A stretch of DNA of 64,000 nt, taken from the NCBI GenBank assembly GCA_011523545.1, contig WTGN01000022.1:1-64000 (forward strand), read 5' to 3'. The notes beneath the pieces are model-generated. The model had not been told where the DNA came from. It made no database searches and saw only the letters and a list, made by a program, of their open reading frames with translations. Of this stretch, positions 55,969-64,000 are shown piece after piece. Both the position numbers and the translations under genes were made by a program. Source of the stretch: Chloroflexota bacterium. Lineage in GTDB: Bacteria; Chloroflexota; Anaerolineae; Aggregatilineales; Phototrophicaceae. The first letter of the stretch is position 1. Each line of letters starts with the position of its first letter.

Positions 55969-55996
55969 ATGATAACACTTATTGTGGAGCGGGCAA
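55969..55996 (-). promoter_or_regulatory. promoter of the second Opp-type operon
   Basis: Minus strand TTGCCC (55991-55996), 16-base spacer, extended -10 TGTTATCAT with TATCAT at 55969-55974. Leader of about 105 bases before ATG 55857. Confidence 0.55.
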
Positions 55997-56019
55997 AACC
56001 TGGTTGCGCGCTGCGGCGG

Positions 56020-56219
56020 ATAAGCCAACCCCACCCCAGGCCCCTTCCCGCCATCTCTATGGCGGGCATCCGAGGCTTCAGCGCGCGCAGACACCGCGCA
56101 TCGGGAGGGGGAGCTTAGTCTGGAGGATTCCGCAGCCAATTGTTGCCCTACACAAGAGTTGAACCTCTTTTATGTATAGTTGCAACTGCGATGGGCGACT
56201 CACAGATTCGCCCCTGCAT
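56020..56219. repeat. family B composite and family A repeat in the divergent gap
   Basis: Family B at 56023-56114 with nested palindromes CCCGCCATCTCTATGGCGGG (56048-56067) and GCGCGCGCAGACACCGCGC (56081-56099, GTGTCT core on the other strand), then a family A copy at 56192-56219. The 55858-56320 gap otherwise holds only promoter and ribosome-binding sequence. Confidence 0.7.
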
Positions 56220-56320
56220 ATTATCGCAATGCAGAACTTGGAGGTTAATGGCGACGCATCCTTGGAGTAGGTAAACTTCGGTGACGGCAGTGATCAGAGA
56301 AACGGCGCACAGGTGATAGT

Positions 56321-59300
56321 ATGACTGAAGAAATTAGAGGGCAAATGTTAGAGAAGCTGGAGTGGCGCTGCATCGGGCCGCATCGGGGCGGGCGGGTGGT
56401 GGCTGTCGCCGGCGATGTCCGCCAGAAGATGACCTTTTACATGGGCGCCTGCGCGGGCGGGGTGTGGAAGACGACCGACGGCGGGACCTATTGGCATAAC
56501 GTCTCGGATGGCTATTTCAAGACGGCGGCCATCGGGGCGCTGGCGGTTTCGGCTTCTGACCCCAATGTGATCTACGCCGGCACCGGCGAGAGCACGATCC
56601 GCGGCAACGTCTCGCATGGCGACGGCGTCTACAAGTCGGTTGACGCCGGCATGACCTGGCGGCATGTCGGGCTGAGTGATTCGCGCCATATCGGCAAGAT
56701 CGTGATTCATCCTGATAATTCCGACCATGTGTATGTGGCGGCTTTTGGTCATGCATTTGGGCCGAATGAAGAGCGGGGCCTTTTCCGCTCGCTCGATGGC
56801 GGCGGCAGTTGGCAGAAGGTGCTCTACAAGAGCGACCGGGCCGGTTCGCATGATGTGGCGCTGGATGTGAATAATCCGCGCATCATGTTCGCGGCCGTCT
56901 GGCAGGCGCAGCGTTACCCGCACAAGCTGGAGAATGGCGGGCCCGATTGTGGCTTGTGGCGCAGCGTTGATGGCGGCGACAGCTGGGCGGACATCACGCG
57001 CGCGCCGGGGCTGCCGACCGGTCTTCTGGGCAAGATCGGCGTGGCGGTTTCGCCGGTTCAAGCCGGGCGCGTTTGGGCTTGCATCGAGGCGGAGGACGGC
57101 GCTGTTTTCCGCTCGGATGATTATGGCGAAAGCTGGATTCGCCTGAGCGAGCAATCGCTGCTGCGGACTCGGCCCTGGTATTACATGCACGTCACGGCGG
57201 ACAGTCAGGACTCGGATACAGTTTACATTCAGAATTACAGCTTGTGGAAATCAATTGACGGGGGCGCGAGCTTCGAGACGATGCCGACGCCGCACGGCGA
57301 TGAGCACGCGCTCTGGATTGACCCGGCCGATAATCAGCGCATGATACGCGGCAATGACGGCGGCGCCTGCGTGTCCTTCAATGGCGGCCGGAGCTGGTCG
57401 TCGATTTACAATCAGCCGACGGCGCAGCTTTATCATGTCTGCACCGATGACCGCTTTCCTTACCGCGTTTATGGCTCGCAGCAAGACAATACCGCCATAA
57501 CCGTGCCGAGCGCGACTGCCGACGGCGCGATTCACGAGCGGGATTGGTACGCGCCAGGCGGCGGCGAAAGCGGATATATCGCGGTCAAACCGGATGACCC
57601 GGATATTGTGGTCGGTTCTGGCCCGACCGGGCAGCGCGCCTACAATGACCACATGACGCTTTACAATCATCGCACCGGCCAGAAGTGGATCAACACCGTC
57701 TGGCCGGAACTCTACGGCTGGGGGGTCGGCGCCGAGAGGCTGAAGTATCGCTTTCAATGGACTTTTCCGATCATGTTTTCGCGGCATGACGCCGATGTGC
57801 TTTACGCTTGCAGCCAGCATCTGCACCGCTCGACCGATCTGGGCGCGAGCTGGCAGGTGCTCAGCCCCGATTTGACGCGCAATGACCCGGACAAGCTCAA
57901 GGCTTCCGGCGGGCCGATCACGCGGGACAACACGGGCGCCGAGGTCTACTGCAATATCTTCGCGCTGGCGGAATGCCCGCATGAGGCCGGCGTGTTTTGG
58001 GCGGGCAGCGATGACGGCTTGCTGCATATCTCGCGCGATGCGGGCGAGACCTGGCGGGAGATCACACCGCCTGACCTGCCGGAGTGGGCTTTGATCAGCA
58101 TCATTGACGCGTCGGCGCATCAGGCGGGCGCGGCTTATGTGGCGGCGACGCGCTACAAGCTGGACGACACCAAGCCTTATCTCTACAAGACGACCGATTA
58201 CGGCGCGAGCTGGACGGCGATCAGCAATGGCATTCCCGATCATGAATTCACGCGGGTGATTCGCGAGGATCCGGCTCGCCGCGGGCTGCTCTATGCGGGC
58301 ACGGAGACGGGCATCTATATCTCATTCGATGATGGCGCGAATTGGCGGCGGCTGGGCGGCAACCTGCCCGTCTGCCCCATACACGATTTGGTCATAAAGG
58401 GTTGCGATCTGGTCGTGGCGACGCATGGGCGCTCGTTCTGGATTCTGGACGATCTGTCGGCATTGCGTCAGGCGCAAGGCGAACTGGCTGCAGGCGGCGC
58501 TCACTTGTTTGGGCCGGCGCCGAAAGTGCGGATGCGCGCCTATTCGGGTTTCGGCGGCTGGGGCGTCGATTATCCGCCGGATGTGGTCAACTACGGCGGC
58601 GTGGGCACGAGCGTCGCCGGCTTCACCAGGCGGCCGGGCTCCGACCGACCGAATTACCTCAACGCCGGCCACAATCCACGCGAAGGCGTCGTCTTCTGGT
58701 ATCACCTGGCCGAAGCCAGCGATGAAGGGCTGGCGCTCAGTTTCCGCGCGCCCAACGGCGAACTGATTCGATGCTATGAGAGTGGAGCGGCGGGCGGCCC
58801 GTCGGCGGCGGCGGGCATCAATCGCTTCGAATGGAATTTGCGTTATCCTGGCGCGGTCGACGTGGATGGCGTCGACGGCTGGTGGGAGCGGCCTGACGGT
58901 CCGCTGGTCACGCCGGGCGAGTACGTCGCCGAACTTGAGGTCGCCGGCGAAATTGTGAGCCAGCGCTTCGAAGTACAGGCGGACCCGCGGGTTGAGGCGA
59001 CCGGCGGCGACTTCGAAGCGCAGAGGAACATGCTGTTGGACATCCGCGACCGGCTCTCGCAGAACAATGAGTTGGTCAACAAGCTGGTCAGATTGAAGCG
59101 GCAAGTCGGAGAATGGGCGGCGCGCGCGGATGATGCGTCGCTGAAGGCGGCGGCGGCTGCCATCACGTCTGAGGTGGAAGAGCGCCTGCCGTTGCTGATT
59201 AACGTGGGTTATACCGAGTCGCAGCTTTACCCCAGCGGATTGCACGAGAAGTACAACGCTCTGTTTGAATCGGTGGACAGCGCTGATTACGCCCCGCCGC

Positions 59301-59443
59301 AGCAGGCGCGCGAGGTCTTCGCGCAGCTCGGCGACGAGCTTGATGGGCATGTCAATTATGCCCGCACCGATTTGGGCGAGACGGTGGCTGATTTCAACGC
59401 GGCGGTGCGCGAGTTGGGCTTGGAGGCGCTGGATCTGTTGTAA
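56321..59443 (+). CDS. BNR/Asp-box (Vps10/sortilin-like) beta-propeller protein
   Basis: A 1040-residue protein. At least ten Asp-box repeats are visible over residues 1 to about 700, for example WKTTDGGTYW, YKSVDAGMTW, FRSLDGGGSW, WRSVDGGDSW, FRSDDYGESW, WKSIDGGASF, HRSTDLGASW, YKTTDYGASW and ISFDDGANW, predicting a large or double beta-propeller. A beta-rich region and a charged helical C-terminus (about 890-1040) follow. Such proteins are often labelled glycosyl hydrolase, but no catalytic residues can be named. No signal peptide is seen, unlike many relatives. AGGTGA precedes the ATG. Monocistronic. Confidence 0.82.
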   Translation: MTEEIRGQMLEKLEWRCIGPHRGGRVVAVAGDVRQKMTFYMGACAGGVWKTTDGGTYWHNVSDGYFKTAAIGALAVSASDPNVIYAGTGESTIRGNVSHGDGVYKSVDAGMTWRHVGLSDSRHIGKIVIHPDNSDHVYVAAFGHAFGPNEERGLFRSLDGGGSWQKVLYKSDRAGSHDVALDVNNPRIMFAAVWQAQRYPHKLENGGPDCGLWRSVDGGDSWADITRAPGLPTGLLGKIGVAVSPVQAGRVWACIEAEDGAVFRSDDYGESWIRLSEQSLLRTRPWYYMHVTADSQDSDTVYIQNYSLWKSIDGGASFETMPTPHGDEHALWIDPADNQRMIRGNDGGACVSFNGGRSWSSIYNQPTAQLYHVCTDDRFPYRVYGSQQDNTAITVPSATADGAIHERDWYAPGGGESGYIAVKPDDPDIVVGSGPTGQRAYNDHMTLYNHRTGQKWINTVWPELYGWGVGAERLKYRFQWTFPIMFSRHDADVLYACSQHLHRSTDLGASWQVLSPDLTRNDPDKLKASGGPITRDNTGAEVYCNIFALAECPHEAGVFWAGSDDGLLHISRDAGETWREITPPDLPEWALISIIDASAHQAGAAYVAATRYKLDDTKPYLYKTTDYGASWTAISNGIPDHEFTRVIREDPARRGLLYAGTETGIYISFDDGANWRRLGGNLPVCPIHDLVIKGCDLVVATHGRSFWILDDLSALRQAQGELAAGGAHLFGPAPKVRMRAYSGFGGWGVDYPPDVVNYGGVGTSVAGFTRRPGSDRPNYLNAGHNPREGVVFWYHLAEASDEGLALSFRAPNGELIRCYESGAAGGPSAAAGINRFEWNLRYPGAVDVDGVDGWWERPDGPLVTPGEYVAELEVAGEIVSQRFEVQADPRVEATGGDFEAQRNMLLDIRDRLSQNNELVNKLVRLKRQVGEWAARADDASLKAAAAAITSEVEERLPLLINVGYTESQLYPSGLHEKYNALFESVDSADYAPPQQAREVFAQLGDELDGHVNYARTDLGETVADFNAAVRELGLEALDLL

Positions 59444-59505
59444 GCGGGCTCTTCGTCGTATCGGCCGGCGGTTGATAAGCTGGATGCCGGCGGGGCCGGC
59501 TGCCG

Positions 59506-60543
59506 TCAGTTCAGCGATTCCCAATCGAGAATAACCTTGCCGGACTGTCCGCTGCGCATGACATCGAAGCCGCTTTCATAATCCAGGGCGGAGAAATGGT
59601 GGGTGATGATGGCTGTCAGATCCAGCCCCTCTTCAAGGATCGCCAGCATCTTATACCAGGTGTCGAACATTTCGCGCCCGTAAATGGCTTTGATGGTCAG
59701 CGCTTTGAATATGATCTTCGCCCAGTCCACCTCGGTCCGCCCGGAGGGGATGCCGAGCATGCCAATGACGCCGCCCATGATCATCGTATCGACCATTTGC
59801 TCAAATGCCAGCGGGCTGCCGCTCATTTCAAGGCCGATATCGAAGCCTTCGCGCATGCCCAAGGCCGCCATGACGTCATGCAAGTCTTCTTCTTGGACGT
59901 TGACCGTGCGGACGTCGGCGACTTTTTTAGCGAGTGCCAGGCGATAGGGGTTGATATCAGTGAGCACGACGTGACGGGCTTTGGCGAAGCGCGCCAGGGC
60001 GGCCGCCATCGTTCCCAGGGGGCCAGCGCCAGTGATCAACACATCCTCGCCGATGACATCAAAAGAAAGCAGGCTGTGCATGGCATTGCCCAGCGGATCA
60101 AGGATCGCGCCGATTTCAAGCGGGAGCGCGTCCGGCAGCGGGATGACGTTGAAGGCGGGGATGACCAGGTATTCGGCGAAAGCGCCCGGACGATTCACGC
60201 CGACGCTGCGCGTGTCCGGATCCAGATGAAAGCGCCCGGCGCGGGCATTGCGGCTGCTTCGCCCGATGATGTGCCCCTCGCCGCTGACGCGCTGGCCTAT
60301 TTGCAGCCGGTCAACGTTCTTGCCGACCGCATCGATCAGTCCGCTGAATTCATGCCCGATAATCATGGGCACGGGAATCGTCTTGCGCGCCCATTCGTCC
60401 CATTCGTATATGTGCACATCGGTGCCACAGATGGACGTGCGCAATACACGAATGCGGACATCATCCGCTCCCAAGTCGGGCAGGGATACGTCCTTCAACC
60501 AGAGACCTGGTTCCGCCTTCGCCTTGACCAGCGCTTTCATCAC
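59506..60543 (-). CDS. tdh: L-threonine 3-dehydrogenase lacking the structural zinc site
   Basis: A 345-residue medium-chain dehydrogenase oxidising threonine to 2-amino-3-ketobutyrate with NAD+. Catalytic zinc ligands Cys39 ([14 protein letters not shown]) and His64-Glu65 (GHEFSG) are present, as are the Tdh-specific [19 protein letters not shown] and [11 protein letters not shown]. The four cysteines that bind structural zinc in E. coli Tdh are replaced by Gly94, Ser97, Ala100 and Asp108, though flanking residues align without gaps. It lies 31 bases after kbl, the next enzyme of the pathway. Confidence 0.92.
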   Translation of the reverse strand: MMKALVKAKAEPGLWLKDVSLPDLGADDVRIRVLRTSICGTDVHIYEWDEWARKTIPVPMIIGHEFSGLIDAVGKNVDRLQIGQRVSGEGHIIGRSSRNARAGRFHLDPDTRSVGVNRPGAFAEYLVIPAFNVIPLPDALPLEIGAILDPLGNAMHSLLSFDVIGEDVLITGAGPLGTMAAALARFAKARHVVLTDINPYRLALAKKVADVRTVNVQEEDLHDVMAALGMREGFDIGLEMSGSPLAFEQMVDTMIMGGVIGMLGIPSGRTEVDWAKIIFKALTIKAIYGREMFDTWYKMLAILEEGLDLTAIITHHFSALDYESGFDVMRSGQSGKVILDWESLN

Positions 60544-60574
60544 ATCACAGGTCAGAATAGAACTGATTGCGATA

Positions 60575-61774
60575 CTAGGGAATCAGGCCGAGTTCGCGGC
60601 CCGCTCGCGTAAAGGCGGCGATGGCTTGATCCAACTGTTCAAATGTCAGCGCTGCCGACATCTGCACGCGAATGCGGGCTTGGCCTTTTGGTACGACCGG
60701 ATAAAAGAAGCCGGTGACATAAACGCCGCGCTCATATAGCCGATTCGCCAGGTCCTGCGCCAGTTGCGCCTCATCCAGCATCACGGGAATGATGGGATGT
60801 TCGCCTTCCAGCAGGCGAAAGCCAGCCTGTTGCAAGCCTTGGCGGAAATGTTGCGCATGTCCGTGCAGTTTTGCTCTCAGATCATCGCCAGCCCGGGCCA
60901 GTTCAATTGCCTTGAGCGCTCCACCGGCCAGCATCGGCGGCAAGGCATTGGAAAAGAGATAAGGACGAGACCGCTGGCGCAGCATGTCAATGACGGGCTG
61001 CGCGGCAGCGACGAATCCGCCGGCAGCGCCGCCCAGGCTCTTGCCCAGCGTACCGGTGATGATATCGGCGCTTAGCCCAAAATGGGCGGCCGTGCCTTTG
61101 CCCTGCGGCCCGAGAATGCCGGTGGCATGGCAGTCATCGACCAGGAGCAGCGCATCGAATCTGTCGGCCAGTTGGCGCAGCTGCGGGATATTGGCGATGG
61201 TTCCATCCATCGAGAAGACGCCGTCCGTGGCGATGACAATGCTGCGCGGCGCCTCGGCGGCTGCCCGCTCCAATTGCGCCTCCAAATGCGTCATGTTGTT
61301 GTTTTCGAAGCGATAACGTCGCGCCTTGCAGAGGCGAATGCCATCGATAATCGAAGCGTGATTGAGCGAGTCGGAGATGATCGCGTCTTCCGCAGTCAGC
61401 AGGGGTTCAAAGACGCCGCCGTTTGCGTCAAATGCGGCCGCGAACAGGATGGCATCGTCCGTTTCCAAATATTCGGCGATGCGCCGTTCAAGCTTGCGGT
61501 GCAGATCGAGCGTGCCGCAGATGAAGCGCACGGACGCCATACCATAGCCATATTCATCCATTGCCGCCTTGGCTGCGGCGATGATCTCCGGATGGTCGGC
61601 AAGGCCGAGATAATTGTTGGCGCAAAGGTTGACGATTGTACGCTCGCGCCCGTTACGGCTAACCCGGATCTCGCCAGACTGAGGCGATGTGATCAGCCGT
61701 TCCCGCTTGTACAGCCCGTCACTCTCAATCGCTTTGAGTTCGTGTTGCAAGCGGCGATAGGTAGTTTGAGACAT
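60575..61774 (-). CDS. kbl: glycine C-acetyltransferase (2-amino-3-ketobutyrate CoA ligase)
   Basis: A 399-residue PLP-dependent alpha-oxoamine synthase. It cleaves 2-amino-3-ketobutyrate with CoA to glycine and acetyl-CoA. Family text: [63 protein letters not shown], and the PLP lysine Lys245 in [13 protein letters not shown]. Kbl-specific rather than biotin (KAPA) synthase is supported by the tdh gene directly downstream. Standard length. Confidence 0.95.
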   Translation of the reverse strand: MSQTTYRRLQHELKAIESDGLYKRERLITSPQSGEIRVSRNGRERTIVNLCANNYLGLADHPEIIAAAKAAMDEYGYGMASVRFICGTLDLHRKLERRIAEYLETDDAILFAAAFDANGGVFEPLLTAEDAIISDSLNHASIIDGIRLCKARRYRFENNNMTHLEAQLERAAAEAPRSIVIATDGVFSMDGTIANIPQLRQLADRFDALLLVDDCHATGILGPQGKGTAAHFGLSADIITGTLGKSLGGAAGGFVAAAQPVIDMLRQRSRPYLFSNALPPMLAGGALKAIELARAGDDLRAKLHGHAQHFRQGLQQAGFRLLEGEHPIIPVMLDEAQLAQDLANRLYERGVYVTGFFYPVVPKGQARIRVQMSAALTFEQLDQAIAAFTRAGRELGLIP

Positions 61775-61808
61775 AGTCGATAGCCCGCTGCGCCTTCACG
61801 CCAGTTTG

Positions 61809-61928
61809 CGTTGCGGGTAGCCAACCCCACCCCCCGGCCCCCTCCCCGAAGCATCAAGGAGGGGGAGCAAGACCTGGCGAGACGCAAGATACATTTTGCG
61901 TGGGCGGCGGTTCCACCTCGCGTGTGTC
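61809..61928. repeat. composite family B repeat
   Basis: GTTGCGGGTAGCCAACCCCA, CCTCCCCGAAGCATCAAGGA, GGGGGAGC, GGCGAGACGCAAG, ATTTTGCGTGGGC, then TCGCGTGTGTCTA. Same order of blocks as 17219-17363, without the nested CGCCAT palindrome. Confidence 0.7.
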
Positions 61929-61988
61929 TATTATAGGCGAATTCCCGCGCTGGTTGCAGCCAATGGCGCGTACCGGCGGCAAAAGGAC

Positions 61989-63410
61989 CTATGGAGACCA
62001 TTCCATGTCGCGGTCGAAGGGATACATCGGGCGCCGAATCTTGTGGAAGGGCAGGGTCTCGGGCAGGGCGTTGATGGCGCCCGGGCTGAGAGCCATGATC
62101 GCCTCGGGCGCGATGCGCTGAAAATCGGGGAAGAGATAACCCAGCTTCAAGCAAACGATGCGGTAAGCCAGCGGATCGAGGCGCAGCTCGGCGAATTGCG
62201 CCAGCGTCGTGAAGGCCAGGCGGCGCTCGCTGATGATGACATCGACCGCGTCAACGGTCAGGACGACGTGCCTGCCGCTGTCTTCACTCTTGTGCAGCGC
62301 CTTGACGACGCCGGTGACAGTTAATGGCTGCCCGTGCACGGTGTCAAGTTTCCCGCCGAGCGACAGGCTCAGGCGCGCGTCATTTCCTGCCGCGAAGCAA
62401 GCGTCGACGGCAGCGGCATCGGCCAAGCCGGCGAAGAGCGTTTTGGGAACACGATGCGCCAACAGCCGCTCCAGCATGTAGGGCACATCGCCGGCAGCGC
62501 CGCCGGTCACATTATCGCCGGAGTCGCTGAGGAAGACGGTCGTGGCGCTTGATGCCAGCGCCATGGCGATGCACTCGTCGGTACTGCCGGTGGGCACGCC
62601 GAACGTAAATTCGTGACGGGCATTCCAATAGGCGGCTGCCAGAACGCGGGCGGCGGACCAGGTCGCCTCGTCGTCCATGCCGAGGGCGACGGCGGCCGCC
62701 TGGCTGCGCGCTTGATCGGCCCAGGTGAAGCCGACCAGCAGCGAGGCATCCAGCACTTTGTCGCCGTCGATGAGCGCTTCAATTTGGGCGTAGACCGATT
62801 TGCCCGGTTCGACGATGGTCATAGCCCGTTCGCCGGAGAGCAGCAGCGGTATTGGGATGAAGGCTTTCAGCGGGCGGATGCCGGCGCGCAGGCAGCTCAT
62901 GAGCAGGTCAAAGGCGCGGGCGCGGGTCTCGGGGCCGTCTTCGTGCGGCGCGGTGCGGTAGGCGCTGATGAGATCGAGCTGTTGCATGATGGCGGCGGAG
63001 AGGTTGCCGTGCAGGTCGTAGCTGGCGCTGATGAGCGAGTCGGGGCCGACCAGCCGGCGGACGGCGCCGATGAAGTCGGCTTCGGCGTCGTCGATGCCCT
63101 CGACGGCCATCGCGCCGTGCATATCGAGGTAAACCCCATCCCAGGGACCGGCGGCTTTCAGGCCCTCAAGGATTTCCTCTTTGAGCGCGTCGTAGACGGC
63201 GCGGCGCAGGACCCCGCCCGGCACTGCGCTCGCCTGCATAATCGGCACGAGTTCGGCATCATCGTAGGACGCGGCGAAGGGATAACGCGCGCGCAAGGCG
63301 TCGCCACGCAGCACAACAAAGTCGGATAATTCCGAGGGCAGCGGCGAGAAGGTGGCGCATTCGATGGCGATGCCGGCGGCGGCGATTCGGAAAGTGGATG
63401 TGGATGTCAT
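61989..63410 (-). CDS. M81 family metallopeptidase (MlrC-like)
   Basis: A 473-residue MlrC-family protein (microcystinase C relatives; DUF1485). Candidate zinc ligands of the family are all visible: Glu17 in IECATFSPL, His98 in VYLDMHGAM, Asp132 and His134 in SYDLHGNL. The usual HETNTF start here reads IECATF, losing the His but keeping the Glu. The C-terminal domain begins around FLSDSGDNVTGGAAGD and ends with KIRRPMYPFDRDM. Likely cleaves a small peptide or amide; substrate unknown. A paralogue lies 151 bases upstream. Confidence 0.88.
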   Translation of the reverse strand: MTSTSTFRIAAAGIAIECATFSPLPSELSDFVVLRGDALRARYPFAASYDDAELVPIMQASAVPGGVLRRAVYDALKEEILEGLKAAGPWDGVYLDMHGAMAVEGIDDAEADFIGAVRRLVGPDSLISASYDLHGNLSAAIMQQLDLISAYRTAPHEDGPETRARAFDLLMSCLRAGIRPLKAFIPIPLLLSGERAMTIVEPGKSVYAQIEALIDGDKVLDASLLVGFTWADQARSQAAAVALGMDDEATWSAARVLAAAYWNARHEFTFGVPTGSTDECIAMALASSATTVFLSDSGDNVTGGAAGDVPYMLERLLAHRVPKTLFAGLADAAAVDACFAAGNDARLSLSLGGKLDTVHGQPLTVTGVVKALHKSEDSGRHVVLTVDAVDVIISERRLAFTTLAQFAELRLDPLAYRIVCLKLGYLFPDFQRIAPEAIMALSPGAINALPETLPFHKIRRPMYPFDRDMEWSP

Positions 63411-63448
63411 GGCTTGTCTTCACATTTTGGCTTCGGATTGACGCTGGT

Positions 63449-63521
63449 TAATGCGGACGACTCACAGGGTCACCCCTACGATTTCCGTGACGTGGTGGGC
63501 GAGTCACCGCCTCGCCCCTAC
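63449..63521. repeat. two family A repeats
   Basis: Copies near 63449-63479 and 63497-63521 (GGGCGAGTCACCGCCTCGCC then CCTACG) between the two M81 genes. Confidence 0.65.
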
Positions 63522-63561
63522 GAGTTCGTTTACGGTCTTCGTTTTGGCGCACATCTGTATA

Positions 63562-64000
63562 TCAAGCGAAGGGGTCATCGATCCAGGGATATTTGCGCAA
63601 GTCGGCGCGTTGGTAGGGGATCTGAGTAAAGATGGGCGGAATGGCGCCGGGGCCGGCCATGTAGATGATCTCGTCGGCGATAGGCGCGAAGCCGGCGTAA
63701 AAGTGCTGGGTCGATTTGACGACGAGCAGGCGCTTCGACCTGGGGTCGATGCCGAAGTTGGAGAAGACGACCGGGCTGAAAACCTGCCCGCGCCGGCTGT
63801 TGACGATGATGTCGATGCCCTGGCAGTGCAGGGCTGCCGAGTCGCCGCAATCCATGGCGACGGGCCCTTCGCTCTGGGTCCATTGCTGCTTCAAATCGGG
63901 GATGAGGCCGGTCACGGTGACGCGCAGGTCGAGCGGGTCGCCCGACATCGGTCCCATTTTACCGCCCAGCCGCAGGTCGAGCGCCGCGCCTTCGCCAGCC
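63562..64000 (-). CDS. M81 family metallopeptidase, C-terminal part (runs off the window)
   Basis: Partial. The frame is open to the right edge: reading in from base 64000 gives GEGAALDLRLGGKMGPMSG, the start of the MlrC C-terminal domain, then DLRVTVTGLIPDLK, FSNFGIDPRSKRLLVVKSTQHFYAGFAP and a final PYQRADLRKYPWIDDPF. About 145 codons are visible; the catalytic N-terminal part with the zinc ligands is outside. It is a paralogue of the next gene and probably in the same transcription unit. Confidence 0.85.
   Translation of the reverse strand, partial: AGEGAALDLRLGGKMGPMSGDPLDLRVTVTGLIPDLKQQWTQSEGPVAMDCGDSAALHCQGIDIIVNSRRGQVFSPVVFSNFGIDPRSKRLLVVKSTQHFYAGFAPIADEIIYMAGPGAIPPIFTQIPYQRADLRKYPWIDDPFA

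Noticed and set aside
59444..59505. Terminator between the convergent propeller and tdh genes
   Set aside because: GCCGGC repeats could pair but no convincing stem-loop with T-run is visible.
11081..63521. Possible CRISPR array from the many TGTAGGGGCGA repeats
   Set aside because: Copies are scattered singly or in pairs across many gaps, are palindromic, vary in sequence, lack regular unique spacers and no cas genes are present.
1..64000. tRNA, rRNA, transposase or integrase genes
   Set aside because: I looked for tRNA T-loop-like GGTTCGA contexts with matching stems and for DDE/tyrosine recombinase text and recognised none; a tRNAscan-SE and Infernal run would settle RNAs.

Overview
This GC-rich window (no rRNA, tRNA or CRISPR array recognised) looks like a chromosome segment of a heterotrophic Chloroflexota bacterium, probably of the Anaerolineae/Caldilineae/Phototrophicales sort. 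That placement is inferred. It rests on the many sugar- and peptide-type ABC importers, the DUF4438, M81 (MlrC), BtrH_N and enolase-superfamily genes, the 'AGELPPVxERLP' N-termini of the family-5 binding proteins, and the very many short palindromic 'TGTAGGGGCGA..TCGCCC' elements between genes. About 47 protein genes are supported, with two interspersed repeat families in most intergenic gaps.

Layout. 18-1747 (-): two translationally coupled DUF4438 paralogues; 2031-3026 (+): a D-2-hydroxyacid dehydrogenase. 3023-6752 (-): two paralogous secreted proteins, each with four copies of an unrecognised two-cysteine repeat plus a C-terminal SH3b domain. 7163-9534 (-): DAO-type FAD oxidase, RidA-like protein and LLM flavin/F420 oxidoreductase in one operon. 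10048-15764 (+): two LolD/MacB-type ATPases without a permease (one with an AbrB-like tail), an FG-GAP/ASPIC secreted protein, an unknown secreted protein and a PfkB kinase, tightly packed. 15829-17061 (-): an MFS transporter with a palindromic operator over its promoter. 17518-18723 (+): BtrH_N/DUF4872 protein.

18838-23805 (+): a Tat-exported sugar-binding protein, two permeases and a type I sulfatase, suggesting uptake and desulfation of sulfated glycans. 24182-29150: a carbohydrate block with rhamnonate-dehydratase-like enzyme, zinc alcohol dehydrogenase, cupin, ribose-5-phosphate isomerase A and a TIM-barrel sugar isomerase. 29155-30201 (-) is a hybrid DeoR/LacI regulator divergent from a long (+) cluster, 30491-41713: GH4 glycosidase, five-gene Opp/Dpp-type importer, DUF4870 protein, AraD and AraA. 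This reads as an oligosaccharide import and L-arabinose catabolism locus; ribulokinase is absent. 42073-44700 (+): APC permease fused to two Usp domains.

44848-49451 (-): binding protein, two sugar permeases and a double-SnoaL protein. 49576-55857 (-): a second complete Opp/Dpp-type importer. 56321-59443 (+): a 1040-residue BNR/Vps10-like propeller protein. 59506-61774 (-): kbl-tdh threonine degradation pair, in which Tdh has lost all four structural-zinc cysteines. 61989-64000 (-): two tandem M81 (MlrC-like) metallopeptidases, the upstream one cut by the window edge.

Neither sugar-type importer has its own ATPase here, so they probably share one encoded elsewhere. Intergenic space is filled by family A (short palindromes, consensus arms TGTAGGGGCGA/TCGCCC) and family B (C-rich/G-rich hairpins), several carrying smaller palindromic modules nested inside them. 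These repeats have reshaped coding ends at the 5' end of oppD and at the oppF/DUF4870 overlap.
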